This document shows positions 27,456-34,886 of a DNA stretch of 64,000 bases, in pieces (positions within the stretch are counted from its first letter, which is position 1; each line of letters begins with the position of its first letter). The position numbers and the translations under genes are program-made. Origin of the DNA: Bacteroidota bacterium (GTDB lineage: Bacteria > Bacteroidota > Bacteroidia > Palsa-948); assembly GCA_003164895.1 (NCBI GenBank), contig PLUL01000021.1, positions 182,426 through 246,425 on the forward strand, read 5' to 3'. The notes under the pieces were generated by a model. It made no database searches. It saw only the letters and a list, made by a program, of their open reading frames with translations, and was not told where the DNA came from.

Positions 27456-28838
27456 TTATTGCTTTACAAACTTCTTCACCTCTACTCCAACTTCCGTTTT
27501 CACTTTTACAATATATATTCCGCTTGCATAATTCGAAACATTGATCTCTGTTTTTTGTTCATGCATAGGTTGCTGCAGAATCATTTGTCCCTGAATGTTA
27601 TAAACGGAGATCAGTTCATCTTGCGTATTATTTAAAGAAAGATTTTCAATAGTAATATTATCGTTTGCAGGATTTGGATATAGAATAAAATTATTATTAC
27701 TTAAATTCTTGTCTGCAATACCTGTAGCGCATCCCATTAAAGTATTAAACGCAGTCATATCTCCGTTGAAAACATCTAAATCTACAGCACCGCTGCTGCC
27801 GGGTATTCCGGGGCAAGTTCCTGTCCATGAATATTGCTTGAAAGCCCAGGTAGACCATATGCCGATATTTGTAGGAGGAGAAGTTGAACTTGTTGCCGGA
27901 TTGGCAATCCATAGCGGAAATGGAGTTACAGCACTTCCAAGCGAAGATGCAATAGAACCACTGGTATAAATGATTGGAACAATTCCGGTTGCAGTTTGTA
28001 CCGCATTACACCAAGCCGCAGCCCATGTTGTTAATTGAGCTCCTGTGAGACTTCCGGTTGTTTCAAAATCAAGAACAGGAGGAAGTGCGCATGTTTTAAT
28101 ATAAGATTGTGCCACATTCAAAAAGTAAGATGCTTCGGCAGAAGCAGCGTTAAGTTCAGGATGAGCAAAATGATATCCGGCAATTGCTATTCCGGCGGCA
28201 AGACCATTCGTCATGTTGGTTACATAGGTAGGATCGACATAATTTATTCCTTCGGTGGCTTTAGCCCATGCAAATTGTTTAGGAGCTGCTACTACTTGCG
28301 TCCAGGTGATCGTGCCATCACCATGATAAATATCTACACCAAGAATTTGAGTGGATACCACTCCATTTGCCATGCGCCAAACTAACGTATTGTAGGGCGA
28401 ACCAGAATTATTCATACAATTTGCCTGAGTGGTCAATAATTTTACTGTTCCTGTAAGGGTTGCTACCCAACTTATGTAAGGTGCATTGCCCGAAGTGCCG
28501 CACACATTATCGCTGAAACAAAGATTTGTTCCCGAAGTATTATCCGATAACGTTAATTGTGCATCCCATCCTGTAGATACTCCACCATACGCCTCGCAAT
28601 AACTCCATTCGTAGGTGTTGCCAGATGTAACACTAAAGAGTGTATAGTTATCCGCATTCATGGTAGAGTTAACGGTTTGCCAATTGGAAGATGTAGTGGA
28701 AAAAGTAGTTGTGGGATATTGATGTTCACTGGCAACAGTTGTGCAATACCCTGTATTAAGACATTGCTGAGCATTCATTCTCTCCGAAAAGAGCACTGAA
28801 ACGACAAGCATTGAGATAAAGAGTAATTGTTTTTTCAT
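27456..28838 (-). CDS. T9SS-exported GH25 lysozyme-like protein
   Basis: A 460-residue secreted protein. A signal peptide is followed by a pre-peptidase-like beta domain (~25-165). A glycoside hydrolase family 25 barrel (~167-365) then starts ILGVDIYHGDG, with candidate acid residues in VLDFET, FAWAKATEGINYVDP and AGYHFAHP. A C-terminal type A sorting domain (LYPNPANDN) ends the protein. GH25 enzymes cleave peptidoglycan; export by T9SS to the outside suggests attack on other bacteria rather than remodelling of the cell's own wall. It is flanked on both sides by copies of the palindromic element. Confidence 0.87.
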   Translation of the reverse strand: MKKQLLFISMLVVSVLFSERMNAQQCLNTGYCTTVASEHQYPTTTFSTTSSNWQTVNSTMNADNYTLFSVTSGNTYEWSYCEAYGGVSTGWDAQLTLSDNTSGTNLCFSDNVCGTSGNAPYISWVATLTGTVKLLTTQANCMNNSGSPYNTLVWRMANGVVSTQILGVDIYHGDGTITWTQVVAAPKQFAWAKATEGINYVDPTYVTNMTNGLAAGIAIAGYHFAHPELNAASAEASYFLNVAQSYIKTCALPPVLDFETTGSLTGAQLTTWAAAWCNAVQTATGIVPIIYTSGSIASSLGSAVTPFPLWIANPATSSTSPPTNIGIWSTWAFKQYSWTGTCPGIPGSSGAVDLDVFNGDMTAFNTLMGCATGIADKNLSNNNFILYPNPANDNITIENLSLNNTQDELISVYNIQGQMILQQPMHEQKTEINVSNYASGIYIVKVKTEVGVEVKKFVKQ

Positions 28839-28882
28839 GATATTGTTATTTTATGGAATTAATATCAAAGCGAAACATTTTT

Positions 28883-28990
28883 TATACTAAGATTACATAG
28901 ATTTTAGAAAGATTACACCGATTACAGTAATGCATTTTATCTGTGTAATCTGGATTTGCATTTTCGAAAATCTGTGTAATCATTGGTATA
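28883..28990 (-). repeat. ~107-bp nested-palindrome element, copy B
   Basis: Matches copy A in reverse orientation, with terminal inverted ends TATACTAA...TTGGTATA. Its arms pair as 13-15 bp stems with one mismatch each. It lies 45 bases upstream of the GH25 start and just downstream (minus direction) of a TACCTTTA box at 28999-29006, so it would form the 5' leader of that mRNA. It is nearly identical to copy C over about 90 bases. Confidence 0.82.
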
Positions 28991-29078
28991 ACGAAGGACT
29001 AAAGGTAAGAACTTATATTTTAAAAACAAGTTTTATTTCCTTATAATCTTAGAATTCAAAACAAACAGAAAGTTGAAT

Positions 29079-29693
29079 CTATTTATGCCGTTTTATTATT
29101 TCCTCGTTGTATAATGCAATGGATTTCTCGAAATGTCGATGCGCTCTTTTATGATTAATAATCCCAAGAGGTAATCCTAATGTTAAACCAGATACGCATG
29201 TAAATAGTATTGCATTTTTAAAATTAGTTTCACGATGATTCAAAGGTCCTCCTCCAAATTGATCGTGCACAGCTTTAACTAAACCCCAAAACATCAATCC
29301 TTGAATACTCAAAGTAAACACAGAATATCCCAATATTGAAACTATTTTTCTGTTATTTGATTTTCTGTGTTCCAATGATGAAGATTCAAACAACTTCAAT
29401 CTTTTAATTAAATTCCGATGAGAAATAATTTTTCCATTCATGGTATAATCGAAAGATGTCCATGTATATAAAATTCTAGAATTATGATTAGCGCTTACTT
29501 CTTCATTCATTATCTTAACCTTTTTAATAGTATATGTTCTTCCTAAACTATCTATCATCTTAATACTGATTTCCTTTTTTACAATAGTTGAATCAAATTT
29601 TACTTGTGCAGAATCCACCCTCTGCGCTTTAGAAACAAACGGCAAACTAATGAGCAAAGAAAATGCAATGAATATTGGTTTTAGGGTTTTCAT
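29079..29693 (-). CDS. Exported protein with two membrane helices, unknown function
   Basis: A 204-residue protein with a signal peptide (ending SKAQ), a charged N-terminal domain, then two hydrophobic segments near residues 120-140 and 160-180 and a basic tail. I do not recognise it. Its promoter box appears to be TATCTTTG at 29809-29816 on the minus strand, with palindromic element C filling most of the leader. It lies in the accessory stretch between GH25 and the toxin-antitoxin pair. Confidence 0.6.
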   Translation of the reverse strand: MKTLKPIFIAFSLLISLPFVSKAQRVDSAQVKFDSTIVKKEISIKMIDSLGRTYTIKKVKIMNEEVSANHNSRILYTWTSFDYTMNGKIISHRNLIKRLKLFESSSLEHRKSNNRKIVSILGYSVFTLSIQGLMFWGLVKAVHDQFGGGPLNHRETNFKNAILFTCVSGLTLGLPLGIINHKRAHRHFEKSIALYNEEIIKRHK

Positions 29694-29700
29694 TTAAAAT

Positions 29701-29800
29701 TAGATTACACAGATTTTAAAAAGATTACACCGATTACAGTATTGCATTTCATCTGTGTAATCTGGATTTGCATTTTCGGAAATCTGTGTAATCGCAGTAA
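29701..29800 (-). repeat. ~100-bp nested-palindrome element, copy C
   Basis: Nearly the same sequence and orientation as copy B but with eroded outer ends. It starts just after the TATCTTTG box (29809-29816, minus strand) and ends 8 bases before the start codon of the 204-residue gene, so the leader RNA would be almost entirely this hairpin. Confidence 0.8.
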
Positions 29801-29831
29801 AATAAAATCAAAGATAAGGTTTTAATAAAGC

Positions 29832-29863
29832 AAAAAAAGCCACCCACTTTCGCAGAGAGCTTT
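29832..29863 (-). terminator. Terminator-like hairpin, copy 1
   Basis: On the minus strand AAAGCTCTCTGCG...GTGGGTGGCT is followed by seven T. The stem relies on G-T pairs, so it is weak. It lies 22 bases after the toxin gene stop. Almost the same 30 bases occur again at 30420-30452. Confidence 0.5.
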
Positions 29864-29884
29864 CTTGATCAGTTAAATAAACTC

Positions 29885-30169
29885 TTACCAGTTTGCATCA
29901 TAAATCTTTTTTCTGCGCAGGAATCGTGCAAACCAAACATTTTTGCCATGCACATACAAGCCAATGCGATAATCTCGTTTCTTATCAAGGAATAATTTTA
30001 TCCTGTATCGCGCATCAAACTTTTCTAATTGCTTAATGTTATTTATTTCATTTACGTTTTCGGCATTTTCTACATTGGTAAAAACTTTATAAAGAGCAGA
30101 CATCAATTGTTTGTCCTTCTTTACTTTATTAATATCCTTCCAAAATTTTGGCTTAAACCTACTCTGCAT
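29885..30169 (-). CDS. RelE/ParE-family toxin
   Basis: A 94-residue protein of the RelE/ParE superfamily. It has the compact alpha-alpha-beta pattern with NIKQLEKFDARYRIKLF..KRDYRIGLYV...VWFARFLRRKKIY, where the YRI-YRIG strands and the closing FxxRKxIY strand are characteristic. Family members cut mRNA on the ribosome or poison gyrase. It overlaps the upstream small gene by 11 bases, the usual antitoxin-toxin coupling. Confidence 0.75.
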   Translation of the reverse strand: MQSRFKPKFWKDINKVKKDKQLMSALYKVFTNVENAENVNEINNIKQLEKFDARYRIKLFLDKKRDYRIGLYVHGKNVWFARFLRRKKIYDANW

Positions 30170-30365
30170 GTTTTTTTACAAATTGCATTACCTTTTCTTT
30201 TTTCACTTCGCCTTTTTCTTCCATAGCTTCGTCAATTAATTTTGCAAAGAGCAGATCTTCTTTGGCTTCTTCGGTAAGTATTTTATGTTTAATATGAAAC
30301 TGGTTGAACAAAGTTTCAAACCATTTTTCATTTTTTGTAGGCAGATTTAAAATAACTGTTTTCAT
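30159..30365 (-). CDS. Putative antitoxin of the RelE/ParE pair
   Basis: A 68-residue charged protein directly before the toxin on the same strand, overlapping it by 11 bases. The sequence starts with a short beta strand (MKTVILNLP) and is then mostly helical with KEDLLFAKLIDEAMEEKGEV. This suits the antitoxins that lack a classical DNA-binding domain in Bacteroidota. The call rests on position and size rather than on a recognised family. Confidence 0.6.
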   Translation of the reverse strand: MKTVILNLPTKNEKWFETLFNQFHIKHKILTEEAKEDLLFAKLIDEAMEEKGEVKKEKVMQFVKKHAE

Positions 30366-30419
30366 CTTTTATTTTTATTTATGTATCAAAGATAAGCAGT
30401 TTATTCCGAAGCGTTGCGC

Positions 30420-30452
30420 AAAAAAAGCCCCCCACTTTCGCAGAGAGCTTTT
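30420..30452 (-). terminator. Terminator-like hairpin, copy 2
   Basis: Near-identical to the hairpin at 29832-29863 (one difference in the G-rich arm) with a T run on the minus strand. It follows the 208-residue gene stop at 30470 by about 18 bases. Confidence 0.5.
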
Positions 30453-30469
30453 CACAACCCAAACCCCAC

Positions 30470-31096
30470 TTACTGCGCAAATAAATTATTAGGAGCATTT
30501 TTCCAAAAAACATTGTTGCTCGAACCCACCGCACAGGCAGCAAACTTATATTGTGTTCCCGAAATGAATCCGCCAAAAGTATTAGTATGCTTTGCACTCC
30601 ATTTAATCGTCCAAAGGTTAGGGTCTTTTTCCGTATTGCTCACAGCAGTGAACGCCAGCAAATATCCCCACGCATTATCTACAATAGCAATATCAATATC
30701 AAAAGTGCCGGGCGCAATTCCGTTAGTAATATCTACAGAATCGGGAGGCAATAAATCGCCAACTGGCGTGCGAAGTTTAGAAAGCGGATAGCCGCTTTTT
30801 TGCAATAAAGCCAAATCGCCTTTTGCAATACTGTTCACATAAATTCCATTATCGCGGAGCGATGTTTCTAACACGGTTCGCGCATTATTAAGGTCGCCCG
30901 CTTTGCCATCGTAATCGGGTTTGTTATAAATTGTATTCCAATTTGCAATCTGATTATTAAAAATTGACATTGCAACTTTTGGATTTGGATATGTTACTGG
31001 GTTGGCAGTCATATCCGTGTAAATTAATGTTGCCGCAGGACCTAATTCGGGTTGCGAATAGTGGCTGAAATCAATAAGTGCGCTTTGTTTGTGCAT
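30470..31096 (-). CDS. Fibronectin type III-like protein of unknown function
   Basis: A 208-residue protein without signal peptide or membrane helix. The N-terminal half is helical and begins like a family I remember from Bacteroidota (FSHYSQPELGPAATLIYTDM), with a later block GYPLSKLRTPVGDLLPP. The C-terminal half looks like a fibronectin type III sandwich (WTIKWSAKHTNTFGGFISGTQYKFAACAVGS). No function is known to me. It is preceded by a 21-bp tandem array (31156-31386), and an open frame through that array ends 13 bases before this start, so the array probably lies in its leader. Confidence 0.65.
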   Translation of the reverse strand: MHKQSALIDFSHYSQPELGPAATLIYTDMTANPVTYPNPKVAMSIFNNQIANWNTIYNKPDYDGKAGDLNNARTVLETSLRDNGIYVNSIAKGDLALLQKSGYPLSKLRTPVGDLLPPDSVDITNGIAPGTFDIDIAIVDNAWGYLLAFTAVSNTEKDPNLWTIKWSAKHTNTFGGFISGTQYKFAACAVGSSNNVFWKNAPNNLFAQ

Positions 31097-31155
31097 TTTG
31101 TTTTTGTTTTTAGTTGATTTTTATTGTTTTTTGAGCGTAGCAGTAGTTCAAATTG

Positions 31156-31386
31156 GCAAAGCGTGAAAGAAACGCGGCATTTCTTTCATGAAAAATGATT
31201 TCGCTTGCAAGAAATTTGGTTTTTCTTGTAAGAAAAATGACTTTGCTTGCAAGAAAAATGGCAAAGCATGAAAGAAATTTGATTTCGCTTGAAAGAAAAA
31301 TGACTTTGCTTGCAAGAAAAATGATTTCGCTTGCAAGAAAAATGAAAAAGCATGAAAGAAACGGGGACAAGCTTACAAGCTTTATG
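31156..31386. repeat. 21-bp tandem array 1 (11 units)
   Basis: Eleven consecutive units of exactly 21 bp; a typical unit is ACTTTGCTTGCAAGAAAAATG. Units differ in the first five bases and in a block around position 9-11 but keep GAAA/AATG ends. Many contain a small palindrome such as CTTGCAAG or TTTCATGAAA. Since 21 is seven codons, frames stay open on both strands and would encode heptads (xxLARKM on plus, FLASxxI on minus). It fills most of the 467-base gap 31097-31563; the rest of the gap shows no gene. Confidence 0.9.
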
Positions 31387-31563
31387 CTAAAACAATCTTC
31401 TTTTGCCATTCTATCTGAAACCATTGGTTAATGGGATTACTTCTTTTTCACGATGCAAAACAAATAATTTGTAAATTAATACACAATGATCTTTATTATA
31501 TTCTCAGTTGAGATAAATCACGTTTTATAAGGTGAATTATTTCAAATTACTTATCTTTACTTA

Positions 31564-32463
31564 GTGAAAACAAAACTATTCTGCATTATTTTCTTCTTTC
31601 TTTTTATCAACGAAATAAAAAGCCAATACTTCATTGCCGGAACTCATGGAGTGATCTATGTAAATATCATTCCAGATACTCTACTTAATCCTCCAACCCC
31701 AGTTAGCCCTTCAACCAGTACCATAGAAGATTATTACATTGATATTAATCAGGATGGTACTAATGATATAAAAATAGAGGCGTATAATTATCAGACGCCA
31801 AATGCTTCAAGTGAAAATGTTTCTATTTCATCTTTAGATACATTTACAAGTTTTTCTTTTGGGAGCAAGGATTCTAATTCTTGCTATGTTAATTTTAACT
31901 TGGATTGGAACAAAAGAACTGTTTTAAAAATATATAATAATGGAGATACAATAAAAAATGGGAATTACGTGTCATCTGGTTATTTGGAATACAATCTTAA
32001 TTGGACAACATATGGTTGTTTTGCACTGAGTAATGAATGGTTAAATAAAGGAGATGTGTTTTTTGGAGTTAAATTTCAAACCCCATCTGATACTGCTTAC
32101 GGTTGGGTAAAAGTAAATGTTACTGCTTACCAAACAGTTTTAGTGGAAGAGTTTAGTTTAAATAAACAAATAACTGGTGTAAATTCTATTGATGGTATAA
32201 ATAATTCTATTTCTGTTTATCCCAATCCAGCGAATGGAATATTTAATTTGCAAATGAATACCACCAATGCAAATTCACAAATAGAAATCTATAATGTTTA
32301 TGGAGAAAAGGTGTATCAATCGCACCTCACCCCCGCCCCCTCTCCTTCAGGAGAGGGATGGGGAGAGGTTATTGATTTGAGTTCTCAACCCAGTGGTATT
32401 TATTTTCTTCAACTCAAAACAAGTGAAGGTATTGCAACAAAAAAGATTGTAATTAGTAAATAA
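31564..32463 (+). CDS. T9SS-exported protein with in-frame palindromic insert
   Basis: A 299-residue secreted protein: signal peptide (start GTG at 31564, ending IKSQ), a beta-rich domain with DINQDGTNDIKIE and YGWVKVNV segments seen in many Bacteroidota surface proteins, and a C-terminal type A sorting domain (SVYPNPANG...IYFLQLKTSEG). The only ATG options lie after the signal sequence, so GTG is preferred. A GC-rich palindrome of about 46 bases (32324-32369) sits inside the sorting domain and adds about 15 residues (HLTPAPSPSGEGWGE) in a loop. The frame is kept. Function of the N-terminal domain is unknown. Confidence 0.8.
   Translation: MKTKLFCIIFFFLFINEIKSQYFIAGTHGVIYVNIIPDTLLNPPTPVSPSTSTIEDYYIDINQDGTNDIKIEAYNYQTPNASSENVSISSLDTFTSFSFGSKDSNSCYVNFNLDWNKRTVLKIYNNGDTIKNGNYVSSGYLEYNLNWTTYGCFALSNEWLNKGDVFFGVKFQTPSDTAYGWVKVNVTAYQTVLVEEFSLNKQITGVNSIDGINNSISVYPNPANGIFNLQMNTTNANSQIEIYNVYGEKVYQSHLTPAPSPSGEGWGEVIDLSSQPSGIYFLQLKTSEGIATKKIVISK
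32324..32369. repeat. GC-rich palindromic element inside a coding region
   Basis: Arms ACCTCACCCCCGCCCCCTCT and its near-complement GGAGAGGGATGGGGAGAGGT flank a TTCA loop. The stretch is far richer in GC than the surrounding gene. Comparison with the sorting domain at 38450-39553 (EKVYQS then IIDLN) shows it interrupts an otherwise conserved strand-loop-strand. Confidence 0.75.
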
Positions 32464-32466
32464 GCG

Positions 32467-32598
32467 ATGATAAAACTTCTACTCGTTTTATCATTTTTAA
32501 TTTGATGGCTGGCAAATGCGCAAAAACATGTTATTGTTGATTCAGTAAAAATAAGAATCGCAAGCAACCTTTTTAGTTCGTTTGCGTCTTATTTATGA
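32467..32598 (+). pseudogene. Truncated secreted-protein remnant with internal stop
   Basis: From ATG at 32467 the frame encodes a signal peptide (MIKLLLVLSFLI), a TGA at codon 13, then WLANAQKHVIVDSVKIRI and on to a second TGA at 32596-32598. Read through, it is a perfect signal peptide with cleavage after ANAQ and 24 mature residues. It appears to be a decayed or truncated gene start lying 3 bases after the previous stop. Confidence 0.5.
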
Positions 32599-32667
32599 AA
32601 CACATTAAATTTTTCCCTTTTAAAAACTTATCGTACATTTATTCTCTGAAAAATTTGAACTAAAATT

Positions 32668-33951
32668 ATGGCAGACTTAATAAGCACCAAATCTATGTCC
32701 AAGTCCAAATTGCTGGAGGTAAAACTTGCTTCGCTTCTTGAGGTTACAAAAGCCATTAACTCCAATGCCAAAACTCCAGAGCTTTTAAAAATTTATGAAC
32801 TGGTGCTTCGCGAACAATTGAATGTGGGCAAACTTGTTTTGTATGCCAATGACGGTGGATGGAAATGCGTGTTGAAGTTCGGCATGGATGCTTCCTTTAC
32901 TCCTGACGAAGTGGATCGCTACCTTACGCCTATCAAAGATATTACCTTGATGAATTTTGATCCCTCAGGGGAATTAGTTCCTATAAAAAAAGCGTTTAAG
33001 CAGCACAATGTGGAAGTGGTGATTCCCGTCTTTCATAAAGATTTACCGCTTGCATACGCACTCATCGGAGATTTGGATGAAGAACAAATTGGAATGGGAT
33101 CAAGCGTAAAACATTTGAACTTTATTCAAACGCTTACAAATATTTTAGTCGTTGCCATAGAAAACAAACGCCTTGCTAAGGAAAGTATTCATCAGGCGGA
33201 AATGAAAAAGGAAATGGAAGTTGCTTCGCAGATGCAGCATATGCTTTTTCCTGCCTCACTTCCGCACGATGCGCAGTTAGAAATGGACGCACTTTACATT
33301 GCGCACCAGGAAATTGGAGGCGATTATTATGACTACATCCGCATTAACGAACAGGAGATGGCAATTTGCATTGCCGATGTGTCGGGCAAAGGAGTTTCTG
33401 CCGCACTTTTGATGAGCAACTTTCAGGCGAACATGCACATTCTTTTAAGTCGCACCGAATCTCTCACCGAATTGGTACGTGAACTGAATACTAAAGTAAA
33501 CGATACCGCAAAAGGCGAACGGTTTATTACTCTTTTTGTTGCCAGATATAATATTGCAACACGGGTTTTCACGTATGTGAATGCAGGGCACAATCCTCCG
33601 TTAGTTCTTGGCAACGATGGTTCAATGAGCATGTTAAAAACCGGATGCACCGGACTTGGAATGCTCGAGGATTTGAGAAAAGTGAAAGAAGGAGTTGTGA
33701 GCATTGAACCGGGCACGGTTATTCTTTGTTATACCGATGGAGTGGTGGAACAGGAAAACGAAGCCGGAGAAGAATTTGGCGTAAAGCGTTTAAAAGACAT
33801 TTTACATTCAAAAGGACGAACTTCTACCGAAGGAACACCTCCATCAAAAATAAAAGACATCAACGATCTCATCATAGAAAGAGTGAAAGAACACAAAGGT
33901 CCAAAAGAGTATGTTGACGACATCGCGCTGCTGACGTGCAGGGTATTTTAA
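32668..33951 (+). CDS. SpoIIE/RsbU-type PP2C phosphatase with GAF-like sensor
   Basis: A 427-residue cytoplasmic regulator. Residues ~15-175 are a sensor domain closely matching that of the adenylate cyclase at 5161 (shared GWKCVL/RWKCVL, VVIPVFH/MVIPVYH, KHLNF and AIENKRLAKE/AVENHLLAKE blocks). A short linker helix (EMEVASQMQHMLFP) leads to a SpoIIE phosphatase (~205-425) with metal-binding motifs IGGDYYDY, IADVSGKGVSAAL, VNAGHNPP and LCYTDGVVE intact. Such enzymes dephosphorylate anti-sigma-factor antagonists, though no partner-switching genes lie nearby. The shared sensor suggests that the two proteins respond to the same input. Confidence 0.9.
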   Translation: MADLISTKSMSKSKLLEVKLASLLEVTKAINSNAKTPELLKIYELVLREQLNVGKLVLYANDGGWKCVLKFGMDASFTPDEVDRYLTPIKDITLMNFDPSGELVPIKKAFKQHNVEVVIPVFHKDLPLAYALIGDLDEEQIGMGSSVKHLNFIQTLTNILVVAIENKRLAKESIHQAEMKKEMEVASQMQHMLFPASLPHDAQLEMDALYIAHQEIGGDYYDYIRINEQEMAICIADVSGKGVSAALLMSNFQANMHILLSRTESLTELVRELNTKVNDTAKGERFITLFVARYNIATRVFTYVNAGHNPPLVLGNDGSMSMLKTGCTGLGMLEDLRKVKEGVVSIEPGTVILCYTDGVVEQENEAGEEFGVKRLKDILHSKGRTSTEGTPPSKIKDINDLIIERVKEHKGPKEYVDDIALLTCRVF

Positions 33952-34268
33952 TTTTTTCGCTGCACTTTTCATTTATTTATTTATCCAATAAAAAAATCAT
34001 TAGGCATGATGAACCTCATGTTTTATTTTTTTCGAATAGTACATTTGTCAATAAATTTTCACACAAAGAAAATTGTAATAAGTAAATAATATTCTTTCAT
34101 AAGAAATCCATTAGATATTATTCATACGATCATTATTCCATCAACTTTTACTTTCCCACTTTCACTCTTATTCCTTCGGAGTTAGAAAGTATAAGAATCA
34201 GGTAAAAAAATTGCTGGTCGCTAAGTGGATAGAGTGGCTACTTTTGGGGTGGCTTTGTCTTTTTTTAA
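33952..34268. other. Intergenic stretch without a recognised gene
   Basis: About 317 AT-rich bases between the phosphatase and the convergent Rieske-like gene. Both strands are broken by stops. I see short T runs and a direct GTGGCT..GGTGGCTTT repeat near 34230-34255 but no convincing terminator, RNA gene or promoter. Confidence 0.5.
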
Positions 34269-34706
34269 TTACTTAGAAGAAATAGTAAGTATAGTACCGC
34301 TCAAAGAAACGTTATACGAAGTAAGTGCTGATTTTGAAGGACCAAAGGCAACATTTCCGTTTACACTAAATCTGCTACCGCATTTTGGGCAATCAAGAAA
34401 ACCCGGAGGAGGAGGAAGTGTGTAATTGTAAGTAATTGTAGCTCCATCGTTCGGACATAATTCATAAAATACAGCAAAAGAAGAACTGTTAAGCGCAGCG
34501 TTAGTCCTTATAATAATTAAATTACTGTTATAAATATATCCACCAGCATATTGTATTGCGCCGTTTGCGGAACTGCTGATGTCAAGAGTAAACCAAACAT
34601 TTTTTGGGGCTCCACTTTTCTTACATCCAGAGGAAAATATGCCGCTTCCTAAAATAAATATGAAACAAAGCAGAAACGATAATTTGACAGAACTTCTTGA
34701 TTTCAT
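34269..34706 (-). CDS. Rieske-fold-like lipoprotein with Cys in place of His
   Basis: A 145-residue predicted lipoprotein (lipobox SSGC). The Rieske pattern is plainer than in the sister gene at 1264: YELCPNDGA stands where CPHxG is expected and LDCPKCGSRFSVNGNVAFGPS where CPxHGSxF...GxVxxGPA is expected. Thus the first His is Asn and the second is Cys, leaving three cysteines in the cluster positions. A classical Rieske [2Fe-2S] centre is not possible; another metal site or none is likely. A TTG (34754-34756, minus) with 18 bases to TATCTTCG (34728-34735) forms a reasonable promoter. Confidence 0.65.
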   Translation of the reverse strand: MKSRSSVKLSFLLCFIFILGSGIFSSGCKKSGAPKNVWFTLDISSSANGAIQYAGGYIYNSNLIIIRTNAALNSSSFAVFYELCPNDGATITYNYTLPPPPGFLDCPKCGSRFSVNGNVAFGPSKSALTSYNVSLSGTILTISSK

Positions 34707-34727
34707 GGGATTAGCATTTTTCTATTG

Positions 34728-34756
34728 CGAAGATAATAAATAAAAATCAAAAACAA
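34728..34756 (-). promoter_or_regulatory. Promoter of the second Rieske-like lipoprotein
   Basis: On the minus strand TTG is followed after 18 bases by TATCTTCG, one base from TANNTTTG. It lies 22 bases before the start codon. Confidence 0.4.
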
Positions 34757-34886
34757 GGTTAAAGTAAGTGTCTTCTACAATAAGACTATTATCAGTTTCA
34801 AAAGTTTAATTATTTTCGCCACAATTATATTGTTCTATTATCAAGTGGCACAATATCTGTTTAAGAGTTGAGTTATCTTTAAAAAA

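Noticed and set aside
31156..31386. 21-bp array considered as a CRISPR array
   Set aside because: Units are contiguous with no repeat-spacer alternation, the period is too short and there are no cas genes. The same holds for 55002-55274.
31195..31431. Heptad-repeat protein on the plus strand of array 1
   Set aside because: A 21-bp period leaves frames open on both strands automatically. Without codon evidence or a signal I do not call it a gene.
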